Source: Flavobacteriales bacterium UBA6772
GTDB taxonomy: Bacteria > Bacteroidota > Bacteroidia > Flavobacteriales > Flavobacteriaceae
Direction: 5' to 3'
NCBI GenBank assembly: GCA_905181765.1
Contig: CAJIYW010000009.1
Location: forward strand, 1 to 64,000
DNA: 64,000 nt
Shown here: positions 56,181-64,000 of the stretch, one piece after another
Numbering within the stretch: the first letter of the stretch is position 1
Layout of the letters: each line of letters starts with the position of its first letter
The notes under the pieces: model-generated
The model's input: only the letters and a program-made list of their open reading frames with translations
What the model was told of the DNA's origin: nothing
Database searches by the model: none
Position numbers and translations under genes: made by a program

Positions 56181-56872
56181 CTATTCATTTCTTTTTTCTA
56201 TAATACCCCCTATTACCTTTTTATCCTTTACAACCTTAGGGTTTCCTTTATAAAAAATAGCACCACCAAAACTAACTTTAGCGTTTAATGCTTCTCCAGC
56301 CATTACTTCTGCCCTTGCTCCTGTTCCTGCTTTCACAGTAGAATTACCTATAGCGCTTAAATTAAAACCATGATAAACTCCATATAAATCTACATCTACT
56401 TCTTGATTTTTAGCCGTTCCAGAAACTTTAATAATACCACCAGAGGAAGCTCTAATTGTTAAATATTTAGTTGTAGTTGTAATATTAATAAACGCCCTTT
56501 CTTGTGCGTTTAACTCAATGTTGTCTTGATTAAAATCCTTCGCAGTAATTGTTGTCCCTTGATTCGCATCAATAATATTAATGTTTTTACTATAAAAAAG
56601 TTTAATTTTAACCTCTCCATCTGCAATGTTTTCTGAGGGTTTTAAAGAAAAAGGTAAAGATAGTTTTAATGTATTATTTACATTTTTAATTTTCACTTTT
56701 TCTGACTTCTCTCCAATAATTTCTATCCGCTGTTCCTTAGATTTAATTAACTCTACTCAATACCGTTGTAAACTTTAATAATATTAAAATCACCTAAACT
56801 TTTAGTTACGGTTGTTTGTGCAGTTGTTATTAAGCTAATAAACAAAGCATAAATAAAAATTTTCTTTTTCAT
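56181..56872 (-). CDS. Exported GIN-domain (DUF2807) protein, frameshifted
   Basis: It starts at ATG 56870-56872 with a signal peptide (MKKKIFIYALFISLITTAQ), then SLGDFNIIKVYNGIE, the typical start of the head GIN domain. After GIE near 56757 the frame breaks (GAG-TAG), and one frame over it continues ELIKSKEQRIEIIGEKSEKV into the long frame ending at 56181. The rest is a right-handed beta-helix of DUF2807 (ITTTTKYLTIRASSGGIIKV, GNSTVKAGTGARAEVMAG). It is about 230 residues, periplasmic or surface-exposed, function unknown. One or two bases lost. Confidence 0.78.
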
Positions 56873-56906
56873 TTTTAATTTTTTTACGTGATAAATTTAA
56901 TAAAAA

Positions 56907-59125
56907 TTAATCTTCTACAAGATTAAAATCTAAATGTTTACGCTCTAAATCTGCTTTTTTACTTGAATCTTAACCTCATCACCTAATTGATACATATTTT
57001 TTGAAGATTGTCCAATAATCGCGTGTTGCTTATCATCAAAAATATAAAAATCACTTTTTATATCTCTAATCCTTACCATACCCTCGCATTTATTAGAAGA
57101 AATTTCTACATAAATTCCCCACTCTGTAGTTCCAGTTATTACGCCATCAAAAATTTCGTTTTTATGATCTTGCATATACTTTACTTGCATGTACTTAATA
57201 GAAGATCTTTCTGCTTTAGAGGCTAATTCTTCTCTATTTGAGGAGTGTTTACATTTTTCTTCAAACTTATCTGATTTTGGTGTGTCTCCACCATCTAAAT
57301 AGTGTTGTAGTAATCTATGTGTCATTACATCTGGATAACGTCTAATAGGTGATGTAAAATGACTGTAATAATCAAATGCTAAGCCATAATGACCTATATT
57401 CTGAGTTGTATACACCGCTTTTGACATTGTTCTTATTGTTAAGGTTTCAATCATGTTAGATTCTGCCTTACCGTGCACATCACTTAAAAGTTGATTTAAA
57501 GATTCTGACGTAGTTTCTTTAGTATCTGTATTTATTTTATAACCAAACTTACGAACCATATTTTGTAAAGAAGCTAGTTTTTCGTCATTTGGCTCATCAT
57601 GTACTCTATAAATAAACGTTCTGTTTGTTGCTTTTCCTTTAGAAAAACCAATATATTCAGCAACCTTTCTATTTGCTAATAACATAAATTCTTCAATTAA
57701 TTTATTAGCATCTTTAGATTCTTTAAAGAAAACCCCTACTGGATTCGCTTTTTCATCTAAATTAAACTTCACCTCTACCCTATCAAAAGAGATTGCACCT
57801 TGTTTCATTCTTTTTTTACGAAGAATTTTTGCTAATTCATCTAACTTTAAGGTAGCTTCTACAACTTCTTTAGTTACTTCATAAGCCTTATCTGTAATAG
57901 AAATAGCTTCAGGCATTTTATATGGTTGTATTGTATCCGATATTTCACAGTTTTCTATAATAGATTGTGCTTCTTCATAAGCAAAACGTTGATCTGAATA
58001 GGTTACTGTTCTACCAAACCATTCTTTAATAATTTCTGCTTTTTTATTAATTTCAAAAACTGCAGAAAAAGTTAATTTTTCTTCATGTGGTCTTAAAGAA
58101 CAAACACCATTACTTAACATTTCTGGTAACATTGGTACTACTCTATCTACTAAATAAACAGAGGTTGCTCTTTTATATGCTTCGTCATCTAAAATAGTTT
58201 TTGGTTCTAAATAATGCGAAACATCTGCAATATGAATACCTACTTCATAATTACCGTTTTCTAATTTTGTAAATGACAAAGCATCATCAAAATCCTTTGC
58301 ATCTTTAGGGTCTATTGTAAAAGTTAAATCTTTACGCATATCTCTACGTTTAGAAATTTCTTCTTTTGTAATTTCTATCGATAAATTTTCTGCTTCTTTT
58401 TCTACTTCTAATTCAAACTCATAAGGCAAATCGTATTCTAATAAAATAGAATGCATTTCTGTATTATGATCTCCTGGTTTTCCTAAAACTGTTGTAATTT
58501 TTCCAAATGGGTTTTTAGAGTTTTTAGGCCAATCTATAATTTTAGCTTGTACTTTATCACCGTGTTCTGCCCCATTCATTTTATTTTCTGAAATAAAAAT
58601 ATCTGCGTACATTTTGTTATTATCCGGCACTACAAAACCAAAATTTTTATTTTTTTGTAAAACACCAACAAACTCAGTTTTTGCACGTTCTAAAATTTCC
58701 ACAACATCTGCTTCCATTTTCTTACCACTTCTAATTTTATAAACGTATGCTTTTACAGTATCTTGATGTAAACCTTTTCCTAAATTATTATTAGGTATAA
58801 AAATATCATCTTCGTAATCATCCGATATAAAATAACCATTTCCATTAGACGTAATATCTAAAGTACCTATAGAATATTTTCTATCTGCATTAATTTTAAA
58901 TTTACCTCTTTCTACTTCTAAAACTTTTTTAGTGGCCGTTAATTCAGCTAACTTCTGAATTATTTGATTTTTACCATCAGTATCAGAAATTTTTAATTTT
59001 GCCGCAACCTGTTTATAATTATAAGATTTTGAACTGTCTTCGTTTAATATTCTAAATATATTTTTAGTAATATCTTTTACAACATTACCTTTCTTTTTAT
59101 ATATTTTTTTCTTCTTTTTTGTCAT
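56907..59125 (-). CDS. rnr: Ribonuclease R, with a frameshift at the last codons
   Basis: 3'-5' exoribonuclease degrading structured RNA. An N-terminal Lys-rich stretch and helix-turn-helix precede cold-shock domains, then the RNB catalytic core (TIDPKDAKDFDDALSF with the Mg-binding Asp residues, HIADVSHYL, SPIRRYPDVMTHRLLQHYL), and a C-terminal S1 domain. The frame as given stops at 56945 with VKKQI. Adding one A to the A6 run at about 56955 gives VKKADLERKHLDFNLVED and a stop at 56907, the usual RNase R ending. This is a likely homopolymer error. Total about 738 residues. Confidence 0.93.
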
Positions 59126-59267
59126 CTATACTATATTATTTATGCGTTAATTTAAAGTTTTTATTAAACTAACCTATTTTGCAAATTACAACTATTGAGT
59201 ATATTTTATATTAAAATACTGTTATCAATCTATTTTGTAATTTACCACATTATTAATCTTACTTTTT

Positions 59268-60194
59268 ATGTCTTATATTGATAATACCAATACTAACTCT
59301 TGGTTTATAATTGCAAACCCTACTTCTGGAAATCGGAATTTTTCTAAACTATGGAAGGAAATTCAACAATTACTAAAAAACAAGAATTTAGACTATTCTT
59401 TTGCCTTTACTCAGTTTTCTAAACATGAAATAGCATTGGTACAAAACGCTATTAAAATTGGTTTTAGAAACATTATTTCTGTTGGTGGAGATGGAACACT
59501 ACATCATGTAGTTAACGGAATAATGACGCAAAGGTATGTAAAAACTTCTGATATAACTATTAGTGTAATTCCTTTAGGAACTGGTAACGATTGGATTAAA
59601 ACGTATAACATACCTACAAGTATTAAAGGAGCTATAGAAATTATTTATAAAAAGAATATAATTACACAAGATATTGGTGTTTTAAAAACAGAAAATACTA
59701 TTACTTACTTTAATAACGTGGCTGGTTTAGGTTACGATGGTTATGTTGTAAGTAAATTAAAATCTTTAAAAAAATTTGGCGGTATTTCTTATTTAATAGC
59801 GGGATTTTATGGAATGTTATTTTATAAAAAATCTAATTTTAAGATTATAATTAATAACAAAATTATAGAAACAGATTGTTTAATGACTGTTTTTGGAATT
59901 TGTAAATACTCTGGTGGTGGAATGCAGTTTACTGAAAAAATAGATACTTCTAGTGGTTTATTAAATATTACGATTGTTAAAAATTTTACCTTTTTAAATC
60001 TTATTATAAATCTTCCTAAATTATATTCTGGTAAAATTGTAAACCATAAAAAAGTAAGCACTTATAAAACCAATGAAATTACTATAATTCCTAAAAATTC
60101 AAAACCATTTATACAGGCAGATGGAGAATTGATTGGTGTTGGAAATGTAAACGTAACAATCATAAAAAAAGCAATACAATTTGTAATACGTTAG
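59268..60194 (+). CDS. Diacylglycerol/lipid kinase family protein (YegS-like)
   Basis: 308 residues. N-terminal NAD/DAG-kinase fold with NPTSGNRNFSKLW, the nucleotide loop SVGGDGTLHHVVNGI and PLGTGNDWIKTY; the C-terminal beta-sandwich has TEKIDTSSGLLNITIV and ADGELIGVG. It phosphorylates a membrane lipid (diacylglycerol, sphingoid base or similar). It is divergent from rnr, 142 bases apart. Confidence 0.9.
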   Translation: MSYIDNTNTNSWFIIANPTSGNRNFSKLWKEIQQLLKNKNLDYSFAFTQFSKHEIALVQNAIKIGFRNIISVGGDGTLHHVVNGIMTQRYVKTSDITISVIPLGTGNDWIKTYNIPTSIKGAIEIIYKKNIITQDIGVLKTENTITYFNNVAGLGYDGYVVSKLKSLKKFGGISYLIAGFYGMLFYKKSNFKIIINNKIIETDCLMTVFGICKYSGGGMQFTEKIDTSSGLLNITIVKNFTFLNLIINLPKLYSGKIVNHKKVSTYKTNEITIIPKNSKPFIQADGELIGVGNVNVTIIKKAIQFVIR

Positions 60195-60711
60195 TTTTCT
60201 TTAAAAGTCTTTTTTTCTTTTTTCTACACTTATGAACATTCTATATAATATTATTTATTTCTTTTATTAAATTTTAAAAAACAATGGTGTTTATAATAGT
60301 GTGTGAATAGCTACTATAATTTTTTTAGTTTTTATTTTAATATATGAGTTATTAAAAAACATCTACATTTTATTAAGTATTTAAAACCTTATAAATCAAT
60401 ATTAAAATAGAGTTGTTAACAATAGTTATAAACAGCTATGAACTTATTTTTATCAATAACTAAAATTTTTTAATTGTAAATAAAACGTAAAATTAATGTT
60501 TATAAACTTTTATCAAATACTCATAAAAAAAGTTGTGTATGTGATAAGCCTTGCTGTATTGTAATAAAAATAGAAATATCCAAATAAACTTATTCCTTTT
60601 TCATTACAACTTCTTAACATTCTCTTAAAATACTAAAAACTTAATAATGAAACAGTTATTAAAAATATATAAATTTTTATTTTAATAACTGTTGATAACC
60701 GTTAGTTTCTG
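60195..60711. other. AT-rich 0.5-kb gap with DnaA-box-like 9-mers; candidate origin-type region
   Basis: No ORF of note. Four copies of TTAT(A/C)AACA occur: 60288-60296 and 60498-60506 (as TGTTTATAA), 60426-60434 (TTATAAACA) and 60690-60698 (TGTTGATAA). They match the DnaA box TTATCCACA at 7-8 of 9 positions. Long A/T tracts occur throughout. Together with parS-like sites 11-13 kb away this could be a replication-origin region, but no perfect DnaA box is present and dnaA is not in view. Confidence 0.3.
60651..60693. promoter_or_regulatory. 14-bp inverted repeat overlapping the rpiB promoter
   Basis: AACAGTTATTAAAA (60651-60664) and its exact reverse complement TTTTAATAACTGTT (60680-60693) flank 15 AT-only bases. 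The right arm covers the -33 TTG of the rpiB promoter, a good place for an operator or for a strand-opening element. Confidence 0.5.
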
Positions 60712-60719
60712 TATTTTTG
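60692..60719 (+). promoter_or_regulatory. Promoter of rpiB (TTG-N17-TATTTTTG)
   Basis: TTG at 60692-60694 is spaced 17 bases from TATTTTTG at 60712-60719; both match the flavobacterial consensus. It is 31 bases upstream of the rpiB ATG and the most complete promoter seen in the window. Confidence 0.65.
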
Positions 60720-60750
60720 TTGTATTCAACTCAACTAAAATCAACCTATT

Positions 60751-61179
60751 ATGACAATTGCAATTGGTAATGACCACGCAGGAACAGAATACAAGTTTGA
60801 AATTATAAAACATTTAGAAACTAAAGGACATTTAGTATTAAATTTTGGAACAGATACAAATAATTCTATGGATTATCCAGACGCTATTCATCCAACAGCA
60901 AATGCTGTAGAAAACGGTAAAGCTGTTTTAGGTATTATTTTATGTGGAAGTGGGAATGGGGCACAAATGACCGCAAATAAACATCAAGGTATAAGAGCTG
61001 CACTTTGTTGGAATAATGAATTAGTTGCGCTTACAAGACAACATAACAATGCAAATATTCTTACAATTCCTGCACGTTTTGTTTCTTTACAACAAGCTAT
61101 TGGTTTTGTAGATGTTTTTCTTAACACAGAGTTTGAAGGAGGAAGACATGGAACTAGAGTTGATAAAATTTCTTGTTAA
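60751..61179 (+). CDS. rpiB: Ribose-5-phosphate isomerase B
   Basis: 142 residues. It interconverts ribose-5-phosphate and ribulose-5-phosphate in the pentose phosphate pathway. Motifs: AIGNDHAGTEYKFEI, MDYPDAIHPTANAV and the active-site loop GIILCGSGNGAQMTANK with its Cys; RAALCWNNELVALTRQHNNA is the C-terminal part. It is followed by the acetyltransferase gene after 6 bases. Confidence 0.94.
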   Translation: MTIAIGNDHAGTEYKFEIIKHLETKGHLVLNFGTDTNNSMDYPDAIHPTANAVENGKAVLGIILCGSGNGAQMTANKHQGIRAALCWNNELVALTRQHNNANILTIPARFVSLQQAIGFVDVFLNTEFEGGRHGTRVDKISC

Positions 61180-61185
61180 TATTGT

Positions 61186-61626
61186 ATGAATTTTATAGCA
61201 AAATATTTTTCAGAATTAAATACTACAGAATTGTATGAAATATTACAGTTAAGATCTGAGGTCTTTGTAGTAGAGCAAGATTGTGTATATCAAGACATCG
61301 ATTTTAAAGACCAAAAATCTTTACATATTATTGGATATAAAAAAAATAAAATTGTAGCATACACACGTATTTTTAAACCAGGCGATTATTTTGATAACGC
61401 TAGTATTGGTAGAGTATTAGTAGTAGCTTCTGAAAGGAAATATGGTTTTGGACATGAATTAATGAAAGCCTCGATAACAGCAATAAAAAAGCACTTTAAA
61501 GTTACAAAAATTACTGTATCTGCTCAAAAATATTTAAAAAAATTCTACGAAACACATCTATTTACTCAAATAGGTGAAGAGTATTTAGAAGACGGAATTC
61601 CACACATCAGAATGGATAGTGTATAA
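61186..61626 (+). CDS. GNAT-family acetyltransferase (ElaA-like)
   Basis: 146 residues. An ElaA-type GNAT fold: LRSEVFVVEQDCVYQDIDF at the start is the family signature, followed by IGRVLVVASERKYGFGHEL (acetyl-CoA binding loop) and the C-terminal HLFTQIGEEYLEDGIPHIRM. ElaA proteins acetylate unknown small molecules. It forms an operon with rpiB (6-base gap) and converges with the pseudouridine synthase. Confidence 0.88.
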   Translation: MNFIAKYFSELNTTELYEILQLRSEVFVVEQDCVYQDIDFKDQKSLHIIGYKKNKIVAYTRIFKPGDYFDNASIGRVLVVASERKYGFGHELMKASITAIKKHFKVTKITVSAQKYLKKFYETHLFTQIGEEYLEDGIPHIRMDSV

Positions 61627-61628
61627 CT

Positions 61629-62204
61629 TTAATACTGTACTAAAGAAGAAACTTCTTTTACATCGCTTATCTTTAATTCTCCTAACTTTATATTTCCAAC
61701 TCGAACCCTAATTAAACGTAGTGTTGGTAAATTAACAGCAGCTGTCATTTTGCGAACCTGTCTAAATTTACCCTCTTTTATAATAATAGAAATCCAACTT
61801 GTGGGGCCATGCCTTTCATCTCTAATTTTTTGACTTCTTAGTGGAAAATTAGGATCTTCAATACAAAAAGCTTTTCCCGGCTTTGTTATATATTTTTCTC
61901 CTTTAACACCAATCTGTACTCCTTTTCTTAATTGTTCAATTTTATTTTCTGTAATCAAACCATCTACCTGCACATAATATTCTTTTTCATATTTATTACT
62001 TCTAATTTCTGCAGAAACTTTGCCACTTGTTGTCAGTAAAAGCAGTCCTTCAGAGGCCACATCTAAACGACCAATAGCCATGGTGCCCTCAGGAAAATTA
62101 TATAAATCACCTAACAAGGTTTTTTTTCTTTTAGCGGGATTTACAAATTGAGAAATCATTCCCCAAGGTTTGTGTATTATAAAATGACGGTGCTTTTCTA
62201 TCAA
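61629..62204 (-). CDS. rluE: RsuA/RluE-family pseudouridine synthase
   Basis: 191 residues without an S4 domain, like RluE. It isomerises uridine in rRNA (E. coli RluE: 23S U2457). The start HFIIHKPWGMISQF, the catalytic-Asp motif MAIGRLDVASEGLLLLT, and IIIKEGKFRQVRKMTAAV with the RNA-facing Arg/Lys are all present. It is one base from the downstream end of the epimerase gene, so the two leftward genes share a transcript. Confidence 0.88.
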   Translation of the reverse strand: MIEKHRHFIIHKPWGMISQFVNPAKRKKTLLGDLYNFPEGTMAIGRLDVASEGLLLLTTSGKVSAEIRSNKYEKEYYVQVDGLITENKIEQLRKGVQIGVKGEKYITKPGKAFCIEDPNFPLRSQKIRDERHGPTSWISIIIKEGKFRQVRKMTAAVNLPTLRLIRVRVGNIKLGELKISDVKEVSSLVQY

Positions 62205-62205
62205 A

Positions 62206-62997
62206 CTATAAAATTTTAATTTTAAAAGAAAAATAATTTTTTCCTTCAGATAAACGCATATTGTCTTCAGAAAATTTTTGATCTGTATAGGAAGTATATT
62301 GTGTAATAGGCTCTATACAAAGCATGTTTTCAACCTGTGTCCACAACATAAAGTTGCTAAAACCTGTGGTAGAAATTTCTAAATGGTTTCTATTTATGTT
62401 TTCTAATACAATTTTTTCAGTATTTAAAACAGGGTATGCATTGTGTCCTACGTCTTGAATTTCAGAAAGTGTAATTTTTTTACCATTAACAATTACTGTT
62501 TCTTTTCCAGAATTAGACAATAAAAAGGCAGGATGATACCCTAACATATATGGCATTCCTTTGTTAGAGGTAATTATAAAATCAATTTTTAAAGTATTAT
62601 TTTCTAAGAGAAACTTTTTTTCAAACGTAAAGTCAAAAGGCCAAGAAAGATCTTTTTCTGTAGATTTTTTTGGAAACTTACTGTTACGAACTTTAGTGTT
62701 TTTTTGATATTCTTTAATATAGTGAGCTTTTTTTTCATCTGAAGAAACCAATACATATTCAAGTTCTCTTAACAAACCATGTTGGTCTTGAGTAGCATCA
62801 CCTTTTTTAGTGTGGATCGTATATTTATTTTTAGAAGTGGGTCCAATAACAGGAAACATTTCAATATCAGAATTACCCCAACCCTTACTTCCTTTTTGAT
62901 GAATGTATTCTACACCTTCTTTTTTAAAACTAATCAATTCACCTTTTTCTATTGCGACTGCGCAATTATCGTTTTTTAAATATACTATAGAATTCAT
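62206..62997 (-). CDS. Aldose 1-epimerase family protein
   Basis: 263 residues from MNSIVYLKNDNCAVAIEKG. Aldose epimerase/galactose mutarotase-like beta-sandwich: SDIEMFPVIGPTSKNKYTI, QDQHGLLRELEYVLV and LGYHPAFLL with the catalytic-type His, then CIEPITQYTSY with Glu. This group is close to LacX/YeaD-like proteins. A frame extending to 63138 would overlap recA and adds a hydrophobic artefact, so the ATG at 62997 is chosen. It is divergent from recA. Confidence 0.87.
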   Translation of the reverse strand: MNSIVYLKNDNCAVAIEKGELISFKKEGVEYIHQKGSKGWGNSDIEMFPVIGPTSKNKYTIHTKKGDATQDQHGLLRELEYVLVSSDEKKAHYIKEYQKNTKVRNSKFPKKSTEKDLSWPFDFTFEKKFLLENNTLKIDFIITSNKGMPYMLGYHPAFLLSNSGKETVIVNGKKITLSEIQDVGHNAYPVLNTEKIVLENINRNHLEISTTGFSNFMLWTQVENMLCIEPITQYTSYTDQKFSEDNMRLSEGKNYFSFKIKIL

Positions 62998-63110
62998 TTT
63001 TTGTAAACTTTTTGTAAAAATAGTATAAATTTCAGTGTTATTTTTTAGGAAATTAATCTTAGATTTTTGTAACTTGTCGATCTTATTTAAAAATAAAACA
63101 AGCAATATTA

Positions 63111-64000
63111 ATGGCGGCAGATAAAGAAAAAACAGCAAAGTTAAAAGCTCTTCAACTTACATTAGATAAGTTAGACAAAACATACGGAAAAGGAGCTGTA
63201 ATGAAGTTAGGTGATGTAGTAACTGAAGACATAGATGCAATTTCGTCTGGTTCTTTAGGGTTAGATTTAGCCTTAGGTGTTGGCGGGTACCCAAGAGGAA
63301 GGGTTATTGAAATATATGGTCCAGAATCTTCTGGTAAAACTACCTTAACACTTCATGCAATTGCAGAGGCTCAAAAAGCTGGTGGAATTGCAGCATTTAT
63401 TGATGCAGAACATGCTTTTGATAAATTTTATGCAGAAAACCTAGGAGTAGATATAGATAATTTAATTATTTCTCAACCAGATCACGGTGAGCAAGCATTA
63501 GAAATTGCAGAAAATTTAATTCGTTCAGGGGCAATAGATATTGTTGTAATCGATTCTGTTGCAGCATTAACTCCAAAAGCAGAGATTGAAGGAGAAATGG
63601 GAGACTCTAAAATGGGGCTTCACGCACGTTTAATGTCTCAAGCATTGCGTAAATTAACAGGTACCATTTCTAAAACAAAATGTACTGTTATTTTTATCAA
63701 CCAGTTGAGAGAAAAGATTGGAGTAATGTTTGGTAACCCAGAAACTACTACAGGTGGTAATGCATTAAAGTTTTATGCTTCTGTGCGTTTAGACATTAGA
63801 AGAAGAACACAAATTAAAGACGGAGACAAGGTTATTGGTAACAGCACAAAGGTTAAAGTTGTAAAAAATAAAGTGGCGCCACCGTTTCAAATTGCAGAAT
63901 TTGACATTATGTATGGGTTAGGGATATCTAAAGTTGGTGAGATTTTAGACATTGGTGTAGAATTGGGTATTGTTAAGAAAAGCGGCTCTTGGTTTAGTTA
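63111..64000 (+). CDS. recA: Recombinase RecA (cut by window end)
   Basis: The first 296 residues are visible and the frame runs off the right edge. RecA forms filaments on single-stranded DNA for homologous recombination and SOS signalling. Walker A is [11 protein letters not shown] (about residue 70), Walker [12 protein letters not shown], loop L1 [14 protein letters not shown] and L2 near [15 protein letters not shown]. There is no frameshift. It probably ends with about 40 more residues outside the window. Confidence 0.96.
   Translation, partial: MAADKEKTAKLKALQLTLDKLDKTYGKGAVMKLGDVVTEDIDAISSGSLGLDLALGVGGYPRGRVIEIYGPESSGKTTLTLHAIAEAQKAGGIAAFIDAEHAFDKFYAENLGVDIDNLIISQPDHGEQALEIAENLIRSGAIDIVVIDSVAALTPKAEIEGEMGDSKMGLHARLMSQALRKLTGTISKTKCTVIFINQLREKIGVMFGNPETTTGGNALKFYASVRLDIRRRTQIKDGDKVIGNSTKVKVVKNKVAPPFQIAEFDIMYGLGISKVGEILDIGVELGIVKKSGSWFS

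Noticed and set aside
62998..63138. Upstream extension of the aldose epimerase
   Set aside because: It would overlap the start of recA and adds an artificial hydrophobic stretch; the family start is at 62997.
1..64000. tRNA, rRNA, tmRNA or insertion sequence
   Set aside because: I looked for tRNA T-loop/acceptor patterns and for transposase-like proteins and saw none I could support; a tRNAscan or ISfinder run would be decisive.

Overview
The window looks like chromosome of a low-GC marine Flavobacteriaceae (Polaribacter/Tenacibaculum-like). The basis is type IX secretion sorting domains, many TAnnTTTG promoter boxes typical of Bacteroidetes, TTG starts, weak ribosome binding sites, and phylum families such as DUF4286, DUF4175 and the GIN domain. 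No rRNA or tRNA gene was recognised.

Region 1 (1 to about 11.3 kb) is accessory DNA and the most interesting part. One- or two-gene units are separated by about ten imperfectly palindromic repeats of 64-199 nt. Each repeat begins with a xxxAAC box followed by a GTATA-type box, and ends with a TATAC-type box followed by (A)CGTTxxx. In five units the first 8-10 bases of the unit are the exact reverse complement of the R'' box of the repeat at that unit's own right end. That is the signature of integron attC sites and gene cassettes. No integrase is visible, so this is an integron-like cassette array or a CALIN (cluster of attC sites lacking an integrase). The cargo is a broken restriction-modification gene, a START protein, two secreted beta-propellers with T9SS tails, Crp plus an Hsp31/DJ-1 protein, an ADP-ribosylglycohydrolase lipoprotein, a gene-less unit with a terminator, and a reverse-oriented membrane protein/XRE pair. 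An SGNH lipoprotein follows the last repeat.

Region 2 (11.3-18.5 kb) holds thiL, a Cys-rich small protein and a four-gene lipoprotein operon: choice-of-anchor-B/LVIVD protein, repeat propeller, MbnP-like, and MbnH-like di-haem peroxidase. Region 3 (18.5-25.3 kb) is the Suf Fe-S cluster pathway (sufA, B, C, D, S), interrupted by an opposing serine hydrolase. Region 4 (25.3-46.3 kb) has a TonB receptor, ribF, serS, a TPR gene, rsmA-mgtE, a two-component pair, a TrmH-type methylase, mutS, tatA, an ECF sigma/anti-sigma pair, panB, a 2-hydroxyacid dehydrogenase and a DoxX protein.

Region 5 (46.4-64 kb) has the leftward operon DUF4175-ybeY-mnmG-methyltransferase, with parS-like palindromes on both sides of mnmG. 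It then has gltX, an SPFH protein, a second tatA, a GIN-domain protein, rnr and a lipid kinase. Next come an AT-rich 556-bp gap that could be an origin-type region, then rpiB, an ElaA-like acetyltransferase, a RluE-like synthase, an aldose epimerase and the start of recA.

A caution on quality: many genes, including the essential serS, carry single-base frameshifts, often beside homopolymers. Sequencing or assembly indels are likely, so 'broken' does not always mean biologically dead. A few genes (the restriction-modification gene and the TPR gene) carry many lesions and may be real pseudogenes.
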